NCBI GenBank assembly: GCA_964419225.1
Contig: CAYQPF010000026.1
Span: 1-40,509 of the forward strand
Source: CAYQPF01 sp964419225
Lineage (GTDB): Bacteria; Cloacimonadota; Cloacimonadia; Cloacimonadales; CAYQPF01
Reading direction: 5' to 3'
DNA length: 40,509 nt
Shown here: one piece after another, positions 17,461 through 25,602 of the stretch
Layout of the letters: each line of letters starts with the position of its first letter
Position numbering within the stretch: the first letter of the stretch is position 1
Notes under the pieces: model-generated
What the model saw: the letters and a program-made list of their open reading frames with translations, nothing else
Told to the model about the DNA's origin: nothing
Databases searched by the model: none
Program-made: the position numbers and the translations under genes

Positions 17461-17490
17461 TAGTAGTGACAAGGAACCTTGTCACTACTA
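17461..17490. repeat. 30-base near-perfect palindrome
   Basis: The stem arms are TAGTAGTGACAAGG and its exact complement with a two-base centre. It lies in the 60-base gap between the lipoprotein stop and the RNase start, ending about nine bases before the GGAGG ribosome-binding site. Neither side has a T-run, so it is not a classical intrinsic terminator. It may be a mobile palindrome, a 3'-end stabiliser for the lipoprotein mRNA, or a structure controlling the RNase gene. Confidence 0.85.
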
Positions 17491-17507
17491 ATTATTCTGT
17501 TCATATA

Positions 17508-17960
17508 CTATTTTTTGTTTTCTACAGTGAAAGCCTTTAGTGATTTGTTCAATTCTTCCATATCATGGTTGAACTCACTTTTAAACTGATCCCATGTACT
17601 TTTGCCATAATCCTGATAATTGTCAAGTTTGACTTTTAACTCAGCATTTTTTGTTTCTAAAGCTTCAATATTTTTGTTATACTTTGCCTTTAATTTCCCA
17701 TTAGCTTCAGTCATCTTGGCTTTATACTCGACAATGATTTTTTCATTTAAAGCTATAACAGTTTCTGCTTCGCCTTTAAATTTCAGCCAATCTGCTTCGG
17801 CAGCGGATTGGGCTTCAGCACTTTTTGCGGCTTGTTCAGTTTCAACAGCATTAGCAGTAGCATCTGCAACCTTCTCGTCTGATGTTTTAGAGCATCCGGA
17901 AAACAGGATTACAGATAAAAGTCCTACAGCAAGTAAAGCGGTCAATTTCATAAATTTCAT
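17508..17960 (-). CDS. Small lipoprotein, coiled-coil, unknown function
   Basis: A 150-residue protein beginning MKFMKLTALLAVGLL and ending its signal at LFSGC, a signal peptidase II lipobox, so it is a membrane-anchored lipoprotein. The mature part is rich in Ala, Glu and Lys and almost entirely helical (heptads from about 45 to 140), ending YQDYGKSTWDQFKSEFNHDMEELNKSL. The start is the ATG at 17958-17960 with AGGAA six bases upstream; a longer frame upstream has no ribosome-binding site. I do not recognise a named family. Its neighbour upstream is csbD-like, 75 bases away, which suggests a stress-response pair. Confidence 0.75.
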   Translation of the reverse strand: MKFMKLTALLAVGLLSVILFSGCSKTSDEKVADATANAVETEQAAKSAEAQSAAEADWLKFKGEAETVIALNEKIIVEYKAKMTEANGKLKAKYNKNIEALETKNAELKVKLDNYQDYGKSTWDQFKSEFNHDMEELNKSLKAFTVENKK

Positions 17961-18035
17961 AATAAATTCCTTTGTTTGTATTTTTTTAGTCATTTTGTAA
18001 AAGTTAGGAGCCATGTAAATTGTGAGACACATGTA

Positions 18036-18221
18036 TTAAATTTTCCCAATCATTTCACGAACTTTTTCTTTTGATTCACCCAGTTTCTTTTGAAGCCTTC
18101 CAAGAAGCTCTTCTTCTTTGCCCTCAATAAAGAGAAGATCATCGTCAGTTAAATCAGCGTATTTTTGTTTGAGTTTTCCTGCAACCTCATTCCAGGTGCC
18201 TTTGATAGTGAGTTTTTCCAT
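18036..18221 (-). CDS. CsbD family stress-response protein
   Basis: A 61-residue protein with the CsbD signature: KGTWNEVAGKLKQKYADLTDDDL, then EGKEEELLGRLQKKLG. CsbD family members are small, abundant proteins induced by general stress in Bacillus and enterobacteria; their molecular function is unknown. Full length for the family. The ATG is preceded by CGGAGGACTA, a good ribosome-binding site. It probably shares a transcript with the lipoprotein gene downstream. Confidence 0.9.
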   Translation of the reverse strand: MEKLTIKGTWNEVAGKLKQKYADLTDDDLLFIEGKEEELLGRLQKKLGESKEKVREMIGKI

Positions 18222-18368
18222 TAGTCCTCCGAGAGTTAAATTATTAAGTTGGTAAATGATCCATATATGTTCACAAATAGTGAAGAGCTATGACCGACAA
18301 AACAATAAATAATTATCTTTGTTACAGATAAGGTAACTGAAATTAGAGCAAAGGCAAGTTATATGTTC

Positions 18369-18422
18369 AGTGGTCATAGATAGTGGTTAATGGTTAGTAG
18401 TAGTTAGGAGTTAAGAGGTTAA
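18369..18422. repeat. Low-complexity TTAATGGTTAG-type repeat
   Basis: A run of short G/T/A repeats (TAGTGGTTAATGGTTAGTAGTAGTTAGG) lies just beyond the stop of the radical SAM gene. Similar stretches occur at 7098-7160 and 21944-21979. No coding capacity is evident. Confidence 0.6.
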
Positions 18423-18447
18423 TTGAGAAAATAAGGAATCATAGTCT

Positions 18448-19344
18448 TCAGATTTGTTTGATATTATTCTTGAGACAATAGCGGTAAAATTCATTCATCC
18501 AGAATCTTTTATCACGTGGAAAAGGATTCAATGCTTTACCATTACGGGAGAGGTTGGAAGTAAACAATCTGGTAATGATCTTGTCTTTGTGGAGATTGGT
18601 CAGGGCATAACCCAGCAATGCGAAATATTCTTCCATATCATAGGTTTTAAAATCGGAACTTTTACATTTTTCAGCAAGGGCAGTACCTTCGAAAATGATA
18701 AGGTTATGTAGTTTGACAAATTTGATCTTTTCCTCATGGTTAATAAAATCAAGAGTGTTCTGGATAGAAGCGGTTGTTTCGCCTGGAATACCCAAAATCA
18801 GATGCACTCCGATATCAACAGGATAATTGCTGAGTAAAGCAATTGCTTCCTGATTATCACCAATGGTATGGTTTCTGGTTAAAAAGTCCAGACTGGATTG
18901 ATTCATACTTTGGATGCCAACTTCGATAGTAATAGGCAGTTGCAGTGTCAATAGCATTTCAACTACTTCCTGATTAAGATAATCGGGCCGGGTAGAGATA
19001 ATAATTTCTTTAAAATCAGTATAAGATAAAGCTTCCTGAAAGATAGTTTTCAAATAATTGAGATCACCGTAGGTGGAGGTATTATCCTGAAAGTAAGCGA
19101 TTAAATCTACATCCCCACAGTCCTGCCTGATCTTGGGAATGATGGAATCGAGTTGTGCTTTGAGAGAAAGCTTTTTCTGGATGCTGGCATCGGTAAAGGT
19201 TTCACTCAGACAGAAACTGCAACCCTGATGATTAATTCTGTTGGGACAGGGTAATCCCGTACTTAACCCGACCCTGAATACGCGTTTGCCATATTTATTC
19301 TTTAAATACGTAGAATAAGAATTGTAAATCAGATCAGGATTCAT
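18448..19344 (-). CDS. Radical SAM protein, YhcC/TIGR01212-like
   Basis: A 298-residue radical SAM protein. The N-terminus, NSYSTYLKNKYGKRVFRVGL, and the cluster region LPCPNRINHQGCSFC (three cysteines, C-x(8-9)-C-x2-C) match the YhcC group rather than the standard CxxxCxxC. Further family motifs are AYFQDNTSTYG, IISTRPDYL, IEVGIQSM and HLILGIPGE. Members are conserved widely but their substrate is not established. The start ATG overlaps the stop region of the permease gene by eleven bases. Confidence 0.85.
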   Translation of the reverse strand: MNPDLIYNSYSTYLKNKYGKRVFRVGLSTGLPCPNRINHQGCSFCLSETFTDASIQKKLSLKAQLDSIIPKIRQDCGDVDLIAYFQDNTSTYGDLNYLKTIFQEALSYTDFKEIIISTRPDYLNQEVVEMLLTLQLPITIEVGIQSMNQSSLDFLTRNHTIGDNQEAIALLSNYPVDIGVHLILGIPGETTASIQNTLDFINHEEKIKFVKLHNLIIFEGTALAEKCKSSDFKTYDMEEYFALLGYALTNLHKDKIITRLFTSNLSRNGKALNPFPRDKRFWMNEFYRYCLKNNIKQI

Positions 19345-20224
19345 TTCTTTTTTTAACCACCCAGTCCAGACCTATACTCACGACTATCAGAATAATCCCC
19401 CCGATTTGCAGGGAATAGATCTCTTCATTGAGAAAATATACTGCTAATAAAGATGCAATGACTGGTTTAAGGAAAAAAAACATCGAGCCATTTGCTGCAG
19501 GAAGTTTGCTTAATCCTTTGAAAAAGAAGATATAAGCCAATCCTGTAACAAAAATTCCCAAATAAATCAGGTAAAGATAGTTAATATATCCGCCTTTGAT
19601 AGAAAAATCCGTTCTCAGAATTAAACCAGCTGCTAAAAGGATCAGAGTCCCAGCAAAAAAAGAAACAGTAATAAAAAGATAGTTACCATAATGATGTACT
19701 GCCTTTTTGGACACGACTGTATATAAACCAAAGGTTATTGAGGCTAAAATACTGAAAATAATTCCCAGGACTACATTTCTGGAACCCATAAATATGCCCT
19801 TTTCTCCCAAAATGATTAAAGCTATGCCGGCGAGTCCGACGAATAATCCGATCATTTTATAAACCGGGAGTTTTTCCTTGAGAATGTAAAGAGCAAATAT
19901 GCTGACAAACAGAGGATTCGTGCTGATAATTATAGCACTGAGCGAGGCTTTGCCATAATAAATAGCTAACTGTAGAAACATCATACTCAGAACAATATTC
20001 AGAACACCTGTGAGACTTATTATAAAAAAATCTTTAGATTTTAAGGAAAGTAGTCTGGCTTTTTGTGTTTTCAGGGCAAAAGGAAGAATGATAACTGCTC
20101 CGATCAGGAATCTGTAAAAAGTAATAGCCAGAGGAGAGATGTTGTTCCCAATACCTTTGCCCACTACTTCAATGGTGGAAAAGAATAATATTGCCAGGAA
20201 GCAAGAGAAATATGCAAATCCCAT
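19334..20224 (-). CDS. DMT superfamily transporter with two EamA domains
   Basis: A 296-residue inner-membrane protein with about ten hydrophobic segments arranged as two EamA repeats (roughly 5-138 and 150-285). Characteristic features are FYRFLIGAVIILPFA after helix 2, LNIVLSMMFLQLAIYY, and FFFLKPVIASLLAVYFLNEEI near the end of the second repeat. EamA permeases export or import small metabolites such as amino acids; the substrate cannot be told from sequence. It is coupled to the radical SAM gene by an eleven-base overlap. Confidence 0.88.
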   Translation of the reverse strand: MGFAYFSCFLAILFFSTIEVVGKGIGNNISPLAITFYRFLIGAVIILPFALKTQKARLLSLKSKDFFIISLTGVLNIVLSMMFLQLAIYYGKASLSAIIISTNPLFVSIFALYILKEKLPVYKMIGLFVGLAGIALIILGEKGIFMGSRNVVLGIIFSILASITFGLYTVVSKKAVHHYGNYLFITVSFFAGTLILLAAGLILRTDFSIKGGYINYLYLIYLGIFVTGLAYIFFFKGLSKLPAANGSMFFFLKPVIASLLAVYFLNEEIYSLQIGGIILIVVSIGLDWVVKKRNES

Positions 20225-20316
20225 AATTTACCTCAAGGGCAAAATATCCTGAAACAAATTTTAGGCAACAGAAATGTGTTAGTAAATAAAGGGCAGTGGA
20301 GGATTGAGTGAGTAAG

Positions 20317-20352
20317 ATGGACAATATGGACTATAGGGACTATATGGACAAA
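20317..20352. repeat. 9-base-period TGGAC repeat, copy 1
   Basis: Four tandem units of the form ATGGACNNT (ATGGACAAT, ATGGACTAT, AGGGACTAT, ATGGACAAA) lie in the 262-base gap between the permease start and the PAS kinase stop. The same period-9 pattern occurs at 23073-23109 and, inverted, at 27279-27322. The rest of this gap is AT-rich with a short GGCC-ATTTC-GGCC dyad near 20423 and no gene. Confidence 0.7.
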
Positions 20353-20486
20353 CTTGATGCTATTCGGAAGTAAACAGGAGGCATGATCTCTCATAATCTA
20401 TTTCATGTCCGAATTGAGGCCATTTCGGCCCCAAGAGAGGCTAAATATAACATATTCTTTTTATTCAGAAGAATCTGAGTAGTTAC

Positions 20487-21668
20487 TTAATTTGTATTTA
20501 AATACAAAGGTACTTCCAGAAAAAATGTTGTACCACTTTTTTCATCTGTTGTGAAAGTAACTTTACCTTTGAGGTATTTTTCTCCCAGAAGTTTTATGCT
20601 ATAAGTCCCTAATCCGCGGTGTTCTCCTTTTGTAGAGAAAGAACGTTGGAAGATTTGATGTTTAACATCATTAGTCAGGATCTGGGGATTATGCACATAA
20701 AACACCATTTTAGCAAGTGATGTTAAATAGCACCCTACAGTGATTTTATCTTCATCTGTGGAGGCTTCCAGGGCATTTTTGAGCATATTGCCCAGGACTC
20801 TTTTCAAAACGATGAAATCTGTTTCGAGTTCATAAAAGGTTGATTTTATATCGATTTGGATTGTTTTGCCTTTGGCAAAACTGAATTCACTATAATTTGC
20901 AACTAAATCAATGAGGAAATTACGCGTTGAAGGAATATGGGTGATTTTTAGTTTTAAATCACCATTTTCTGCCAACAAAAGTTGTTTGTGCATCTGAATT
21001 TCTTCAATGAGTTGTTTGGAAAGTCCTGGCAGCATCTCAGTCAATCTCTTGATTTCATGATAATTATCTGAGAGATTGAGTAAATCAATAAAGGTTTGCA
21101 AGATTGTGACAGTATTCGAAACATCATGCAGGAAGAGATGATTAAGTACTAATTTTCTTTTTTCATCACTGATATCAAGTATTGTAAAACAAATGAATAA
21201 TTCATTTTCATAGTAAATAGGCACAGCTGTGACTCTAAATTCGCACGAAAGAAGATCTTCGCCCTTTTTTACAGTGATACGACATTCACGTGTTTCGGGG
21301 TTGCCTTTTAAACATTCCATGATAGCATTAACAGCTCCGCAGTATTCACAAAATTCTGAAGTACCACAACCTCCCGGCATTTTATCCGAATGAATACACT
21401 GCAGTAATTCACCTGGTCTTAACCCTAAAAGAGGATCATCTGTTTCTATCCCTAAATGATTCAAAAGAGGTTTATTGCAAAACACAACCTGACGATATTT
21501 ATTCAGAACCAGTACAGTAACCGGCAGACAATCTAAGGAAGTGTTTAAAAAAAGATTTTCTTTTAATGTTTCCCTGATATTAATGATTTCCTGAGATGCA
21601 ATTCTTTCAGCCGGAGCAAAATAGGTAATCGGACTCATTTTATCTTCCTCATTTTGTTTTATAACCAT
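20487..21668 (-). CDS. PAS sensor histidine kinase with cysteine cluster
   Basis: A 393-residue soluble kinase. A PAS domain (about 40-170) contains C91-x-H93 and then C101, C107 and C110 within GGCGTSEFCEYCGAVNAI. This GCGxxxxCxxCG pattern recurs in PAS kinases of anaerobes and would suit metal or Fe-S binding; that function is inference. The H-box is LFLHDVSNTVTILQTFIDLL (His181), a divergent HDxxN type rather than SHELRTPL. The ATPase domain (about 280-390) has VLGNMLKNALEAS as N-box; G1 is poorly conserved (VHNPQILT), while G2 is HRGLGTYSIKLL. Two ATGs are possible: 21668 (GAGGAG three bases upstream) and 21638 (GAGGA seven bases upstream). The gene stands alone, with two dyads in its upstream region. 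Confidence 0.87.
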   Translation of the reverse strand: MVIKQNEEDKMSPITYFAPAERIASQEIINIRETLKENLFLNTSLDCLPVTVLVLNKYRQVVFCNKPLLNHLGIETDDPLLGLRPGELLQCIHSDKMPGGCGTSEFCEYCGAVNAIMECLKGNPETRECRITVKKGEDLLSCEFRVTAVPIYYENELFICFTILDISDEKRKLVLNHLFLHDVSNTVTILQTFIDLLNLSDNYHEIKRLTEMLPGLSKQLIEEIQMHKQLLLAENGDLKLKITHIPSTRNFLIDLVANYSEFSFAKGKTIQIDIKSTFYELETDFIVLKRVLGNMLKNALEASTDEDKITVGCYLTSLAKMVFYVHNPQILTNDVKHQIFQRSFSTKGEHRGLGTYSIKLLGEKYLKGKVTFTTDEKSGTTFFLEVPLYLNTN

Positions 21669-21972
21669 ACTCTCCTCATTTAACTCAACTTATGCAGTAA
21701 CTGGACAGCGTCTAAGCGAATCTTTTGCGTTTAAATGACTTACGAGATTCGCTCAAAATATTTGCGAATATGACATCGCAAATCTGTAAGCCAATATTCC
21801 ACAAAATCTTGAGCTTATCCATCTGTCATCTACTGCACAAGTCTAATTATATAAACTCTAAAACAACTCAAAATATAATATCAATAATGCAATTTAAAAA
21901 AATATTTGTCAATAAGTATTTCGTAGAGGAGAAGAAAAAAATAGGTAATAGTGAGTAGTTAATGGTTAATGG
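21669..21972. other. Intergenic region with two inverted repeats
   Basis: Upstream of the PAS kinase are two dyads: GCGAATCT (21716-21723) pairing with AGATTCGC (21745-21752), and ATTTGCGA (21760-21767) pairing with TCGCAAAT (21776-21783). They share the GCGAAT core. The rest is AT-rich. Bases 21944-21979 hold a TTAATGGTTAATGGTTAG repeat that runs into the stop codon of the dus gene. No gene is seen. Confidence 0.6.
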
Positions 21973-22944
21973 TTAGAGGAAGAGAGATTTAAGGTAATTG
22001 AGGATAGTATCGGGATTCTGGGAGTTTTTGAGGAAATTCAATTCTGATTTATCGATTGTGGCATTTTTAGCGTAGTATATGAGATGAGCTTTTATTTCTC
22101 TGAGTACTTTCTTGGGTGGGACATACGAAAGGGCAAGTTCATAATGTTTCAGGACTATGTCAAATTTTTGGGAATTAGTCAGAATTAGATCTTTTCCGAA
22201 TTTGATTTTATGGGAGACTTCAGAAAAGAACCAGGGTTTACCGATAGCACCTCTGCCGATCATAATGGAGTTACATCCTGTAGTATTCAGCATTTGCAGG
22301 GCATCATCAGCTGTAATAATGTCACCATTTCCGATGATGGGGATGGAGACATTTTCTTTTAGTATTCGGATTTGATCCCAATCACATTTTCCGTGAAAGT
22401 ATTCTTTTTTTGTACGGGGATGAAAGCAAATTGCATCTACACCAGCTTCTTCCAGAGCTTTACCCATTGGTACAAAATTTCTTTGTTCTGCATCCCAACC
22501 GGAACGAATCTTAGCTGTCAGGAGAATATCTGTTCCTGTTAAAACTTCTTTTGCGGCTTTTACCAGGTTTGCAGCATTAACATTATTCTTCATCAACGCA
22601 GATCCTCCTCCTCTGTTAATGACTTTTTGCACCGGGCAACCCATATTCAAGTCAATGAAGTCCGGGTTTAGTGCAAGTATCGCTTCAACAGCTTTTTGGA
22701 GAATATCAACTTTCCCGGCATAAAACTGGATACCAAATGGGCGTTGAGATGGGTCAAACTCTGTATAATCCAGCTTTTGATTGATCCCATACTTGAAGCC
22801 GTCTGCGTTGATCATCTCACTTACCAGCACATCAGCACCGGTTTCTTTACAAATGCACCGGAAAGCTTTGTTGGTGTAACCGGCAAGCGGGGCCAGCCAG
22901 ATTTTTCGATCTGTTATTGCTTTTAATCTTTCAACTTTATTCAT
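21973..22944 (-). CDS. dus: tRNA-dihydrouridine synthase
   Basis: A 323-residue FMN enzyme that reduces uridines in the D-loop region of tRNA. Family motifs are clear: IWLAPLAGYTNKAFR, GADVLVSEM, DLNMGCPVQKVINRGGGSALM with the catalytic Cys, TAKIRSGWD, HPRTKKEYFHGKCDW, IIGNGDI, and MIGRGAIGKPWFF. The ATG at 22942-22944 gives the usual short N-terminus before IWLAPLAG. A more distal ATG at 23004 would add 20 residues; neither has an obvious ribosome-binding site. Which Dus subgroup (DusB-like or other) is uncertain. Confidence 0.9.
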   Translation of the reverse strand: MNKVERLKAITDRKIWLAPLAGYTNKAFRCICKETGADVLVSEMINADGFKYGINQKLDYTEFDPSQRPFGIQFYAGKVDILQKAVEAILALNPDFIDLNMGCPVQKVINRGGGSALMKNNVNAANLVKAAKEVLTGTDILLTAKIRSGWDAEQRNFVPMGKALEEAGVDAICFHPRTKKEYFHGKCDWDQIRILKENVSIPIIGNGDIITADDALQMLNTTGCNSIMIGRGAIGKPWFFSEVSHKIKFGKDLILTNSQKFDIVLKHYELALSYVPPKKVLREIKAHLIYYAKNATIDKSELNFLKNSQNPDTILNYLKSLFL

Positions 22945-23072
22945 AAAGACAAAAAAAATAGAATTAAATTTGGTATCAAGGGAAATCTGGTTTTGGACAA
23001 TCATAATATCAGAAGAGGGATAGTACCTTACGACGAAAATTCTTTCATTTTTGGCAGAATATTAAGAGTTAG

Positions 23073-23109
23073 AATGGACAGTATGGACTATATGGACAAA
23101 ATGGATAGG
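23073..23109. repeat. 9-base-period TGGAC repeat, copy 2
   Basis: Four units (AATGGACAG, TATGGACTA, TATGGACAA, AATGGATAG) lie between the dus gene and the lipoprotein pair, in the same orientation as the copy at 20317. Confidence 0.7.
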
Positions 23110-23143
23110 ATGTGGGAAAATGGGAATTGCATGTACAAGTTTC

Positions 23144-23172
23144 TTGACAAAAAAGTAATATAATTATTTGTA
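23144..23172 (+). promoter_or_regulatory. Candidate promoter of the tandem lipoprotein genes
   Basis: A perfect TTGACA (23144-23149) lies about 57 bases before the first lipoprotein ATG. At the normal 17-base spacing the -10 would be TTTGTA, which is weak. A TATAAT nearby is only nine bases away and cannot pair with this -35. Confidence 0.35.
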
Positions 23173-23205
23173 AAATGAAATAATCAATCTGAAAAGGAAG
23201 ATTTA

Positions 23206-24318
23206 ATGAAAAAACTATTATTACTCATGCTTGTGGTAGTTATGTTATCCTGTACAAAAAAGGTGACTGAGACAGAATATGTGGAAGTCGATAAAGACAG
23301 CTGGAAAATTGATCAACGTATGCAGGGCTTTGATCAGCAAATACTCAACACTTATATTTTAGGAGATCAACTTTTATTTATTACTCCTCAAAATCGGGGC
23401 TATTTAAGTTTATCATCAAATAGTTGGACTACCTGGGTCTGTAATAGTGAAATTAACTATCTATCCAAACCGCACATGAATCAAAACTATCTTTTTGCAG
23501 CAACAGAAGGTAATGAAGGAATTGTGGCCTATGCGAAAGATTTACCAGCCCAGGGTTCTTTATTTGAATATAATGGAGTTCTTACCAGTACTTTAACACC
23601 AGCTATGCTTGATTCCACTTTAAAACATGCCGAAATATGTTCATATGGAAACATGGATGAGACTATTATGTCCAATGGAGACAAACAATTCATCTTCTTC
23701 TTCCGTAACTATTCATCAGAATCAAACGACCCGAATACCGGTACTTTCTATTGTCTTATTGATTTTTCAGTTCAACCGGTAGAGAATTATGAGAATTATA
23801 AATATTCTTTTCGAATTGATCGTGCGATAATAAGAAAAATTGTTGATCACCATGATACTCTTTCCGGATTATATTATTTTAATAGTAAATATTTTGTTTC
23901 CTGCTCCGGGAATTTCACAGTAAATGCTAACGGAGACATGAGCAGCATTCCAATCCGTTACTATTGTACAAGTTTTGTAGAGTATCAGAACAAACTTTGG
24001 ACAATCAGTAATAGTAAGTTTTGGAATACTTCAGATGGAATCAATTGGACTGAAACAGAATTTTCTGTTCCTCAATGGATGCATTGCTTTGAGTTTGACG
24101 GAAGATTATGTGGATTTTTAGGAACTGAGATTTTTGAGATAAGTTTGGAAGGGCAACTCTTTTATTTGTTAGACAACAGTGGTTTGGATGCACATACTGT
24201 TACATCGATCAACAAAACATCGAATATGGTGTATATTTCGACTCCTTATGGATTGTATTCCAGGTTGAGAAGTGATTTCTTTAAAAACAAAACCGTAGTT
24301 CAAATTAACAAAAAGTGA
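23206..24318 (+). CDS. Lipoprotein of unknown function, paralog A
   Basis: A 370-residue lipoprotein. The signal peptide MKKLLLLMLVVVMLSC ends in a lipobox, so the mature protein starts at Cys16, followed by TKKVTETEYVEV. The mature domain is rich in aromatic residues and beta-strand-like segments; phrases such as FWNTSDGINWTE and VYISTPYGLYSR resemble blades of beta-propeller proteins, but I cannot assign a family. It is followed ten bases later by a paralog of nearly the same length with matching blocks throughout (SCTKKVTE, LTPAMLDST, ETIMSNGDKQF, the W-T-DG-W-T-E segment, and the SR-x-SxFFKNKT end). Ribosome-binding site GGAAG is well placed. Confidence 0.8.
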   Translation: MKKLLLLMLVVVMLSCTKKVTETEYVEVDKDSWKIDQRMQGFDQQILNTYILGDQLLFITPQNRGYLSLSSNSWTTWVCNSEINYLSKPHMNQNYLFAATEGNEGIVAYAKDLPAQGSLFEYNGVLTSTLTPAMLDSTLKHAEICSYGNMDETIMSNGDKQFIFFFRNYSSESNDPNTGTFYCLIDFSVQPVENYENYKYSFRIDRAIIRKIVDHHDTLSGLYYFNSKYFVSCSGNFTVNANGDMSSIPIRYYCTSFVEYQNKLWTISNSKFWNTSDGINWTETEFSVPQWMHCFEFDGRLCGFLGTEIFEISLEGQLFYLLDNSGLDAHTVTSINKTSNMVYISTPYGLYSRLRSDFFKNKTVVQINKK

Positions 24319-24328
24319 GGACGAGAAA

Positions 24329-25438
24329 ATGAAGAAACAGATTTTATTTTTATTACTTGTTTTACTGGTACTGTCCTGTACTAAAAAAGTTACAGAATAT
24401 ATCGAAGTTCCTAAAGATGGTTGGCAGATAGATAAAAGGCTTTCTATGAGCAACCAGAATGTTCTAAATGCCATTATATCCGAAGATACTTTATTGTTTC
24501 AGACAGAATATTATCCCGGATATATGAGTTTAACATCCCAGCAATGCAGTTTTGGTATGTACATGTATTATCCAATTTCTGACGCCAAACCACATCTAAA
24601 TAAGACTTATTACTTTGGGGTTTCTCAAGGGAATTATGGTGTTTATGGTAATTCGAAGTATCTTTTAAACCAGGGCTCCTATTTTGAATTTAATGGACAT
24701 TTTGAAGGAAGATTAACTCCAACAATGCTGGATTCTACTTTCAACAATAATACTAAAATATTAACAAGTGGATATCAGACAGAAACCATTATGTCCAATG
24801 GGGATAAGCAATTCCTTTTCTTTTTTAATTGTTCAACTCCACAACCAGATGATCCCAAAAATGGGACATATTACTGTTTAGTGGATTTTTCAATTTTAGA
24901 TAATTTGCAGAATAATCTTCTCGATCATTGTTTTAAGGTGGATCGGGTTGTCATGAATAAAATCTCCAGCAATTATCTTAATGTGAAAAGCTTGTTCTTT
25001 TACAATAATACCTATTACTGCAGTTTGGATCAGAATTATACTATCAGTACTGCAGGAGATATTCAGACCGGTACATTATCCGGAGACTGTTATGGATACT
25101 TTGAATATCAGGATAAGCTTTGGGCTAAATGTAATGGGAAATTGAAATATACAACCGACGGACAAAGCTGGACAGAAACAGATCATACAACTTTTAATAA
25201 TATGCATTTCTTTGATTTCGAAGGAAAACTGTGTGGATATATTGGCTCACAGTTGTATGAATATGATCTTGAGAGTGGATTATGGTATTATCTGGACCTC
25301 AGCGGTATGGACGGGCATATTATAACATCAGTCAACATGACGGACAGTAAGGTTTATATATCGACAATAGGCGGTATTTTTTCCAGGACTAAAAGCGAAT
25401 TCTTCAAGAATAAAACTCTGACACCACCTGGAAAATGA
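24329..25438 (+). CDS. Lipoprotein of unknown function, paralog B
   Basis: A 369-residue lipoprotein with signal MKKQILFLLLVLLVLSC and mature start TKKVTEYIEVPKDGWQIDKR. It is a tandem duplicate of the gene just upstream: colinear along its whole length, with shared blocks LTPTMLDST, ETIMSNGDKQFLFFF, KYTTDGQSWTE and SRTKSEFFKNKTL at the C-terminus. Divergence is greatest in the surface-like loops (residues about 55-110 and 190-240). Function unknown. It has its own ribosome-binding site (GAGGA) in the ten-base gap, so the two form a two-gene operon. Confidence 0.8.
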   Translation: MKKQILFLLLVLLVLSCTKKVTEYIEVPKDGWQIDKRLSMSNQNVLNAIISEDTLLFQTEYYPGYMSLTSQQCSFGMYMYYPISDAKPHLNKTYYFGVSQGNYGVYGNSKYLLNQGSYFEFNGHFEGRLTPTMLDSTFNNNTKILTSGYQTETIMSNGDKQFLFFFNCSTPQPDDPKNGTYYCLVDFSILDNLQNNLLDHCFKVDRVVMNKISSNYLNVKSLFFYNNTYYCSLDQNYTISTAGDIQTGTLSGDCYGYFEYQDKLWAKCNGKLKYTTDGQSWTETDHTTFNNMHFFDFEGKLCGYIGSQLYEYDLESGLWYYLDLSGMDGHIITSVNMTDSKVYISTIGGIFSRTKSEFFKNKTLTPPGK

Positions 25439-25455
25439 GATACTTGTAACTACTC

Positions 25456-25500
25456 AGGTTCTTTTTCGAGATCAACCACAAATGATCAAAATGAGAACCT
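25456..25500. terminator. Nested inverted repeat after the lipoprotein pair
   Basis: AGGTTCT (25456-25462) pairs with AGAACCT (25494-25500), and inside it GATCA pairs with TGATC. It lies 18 bases after the paralog B stop. There is no long T-run after it, so a terminator function is possible but not strong. Confidence 0.3.
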
Positions 25501-25602
25501 AATGTACACATATTATTTTTTAAAGAGTCGAATATGAGCCATATATGAGATTAAGAGTTATTCATAAGGGTGGCTCAAGTAAAACAGTTCTGCTGAAGAA
25601 TT

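Noticed and set aside
23159..23164. Perfect TATAAT near the lipoprotein genes
   Set aside because: It is only nine bases from the TTGACA, too close to act with it, and no other -35 box lies at the correct distance upstream.
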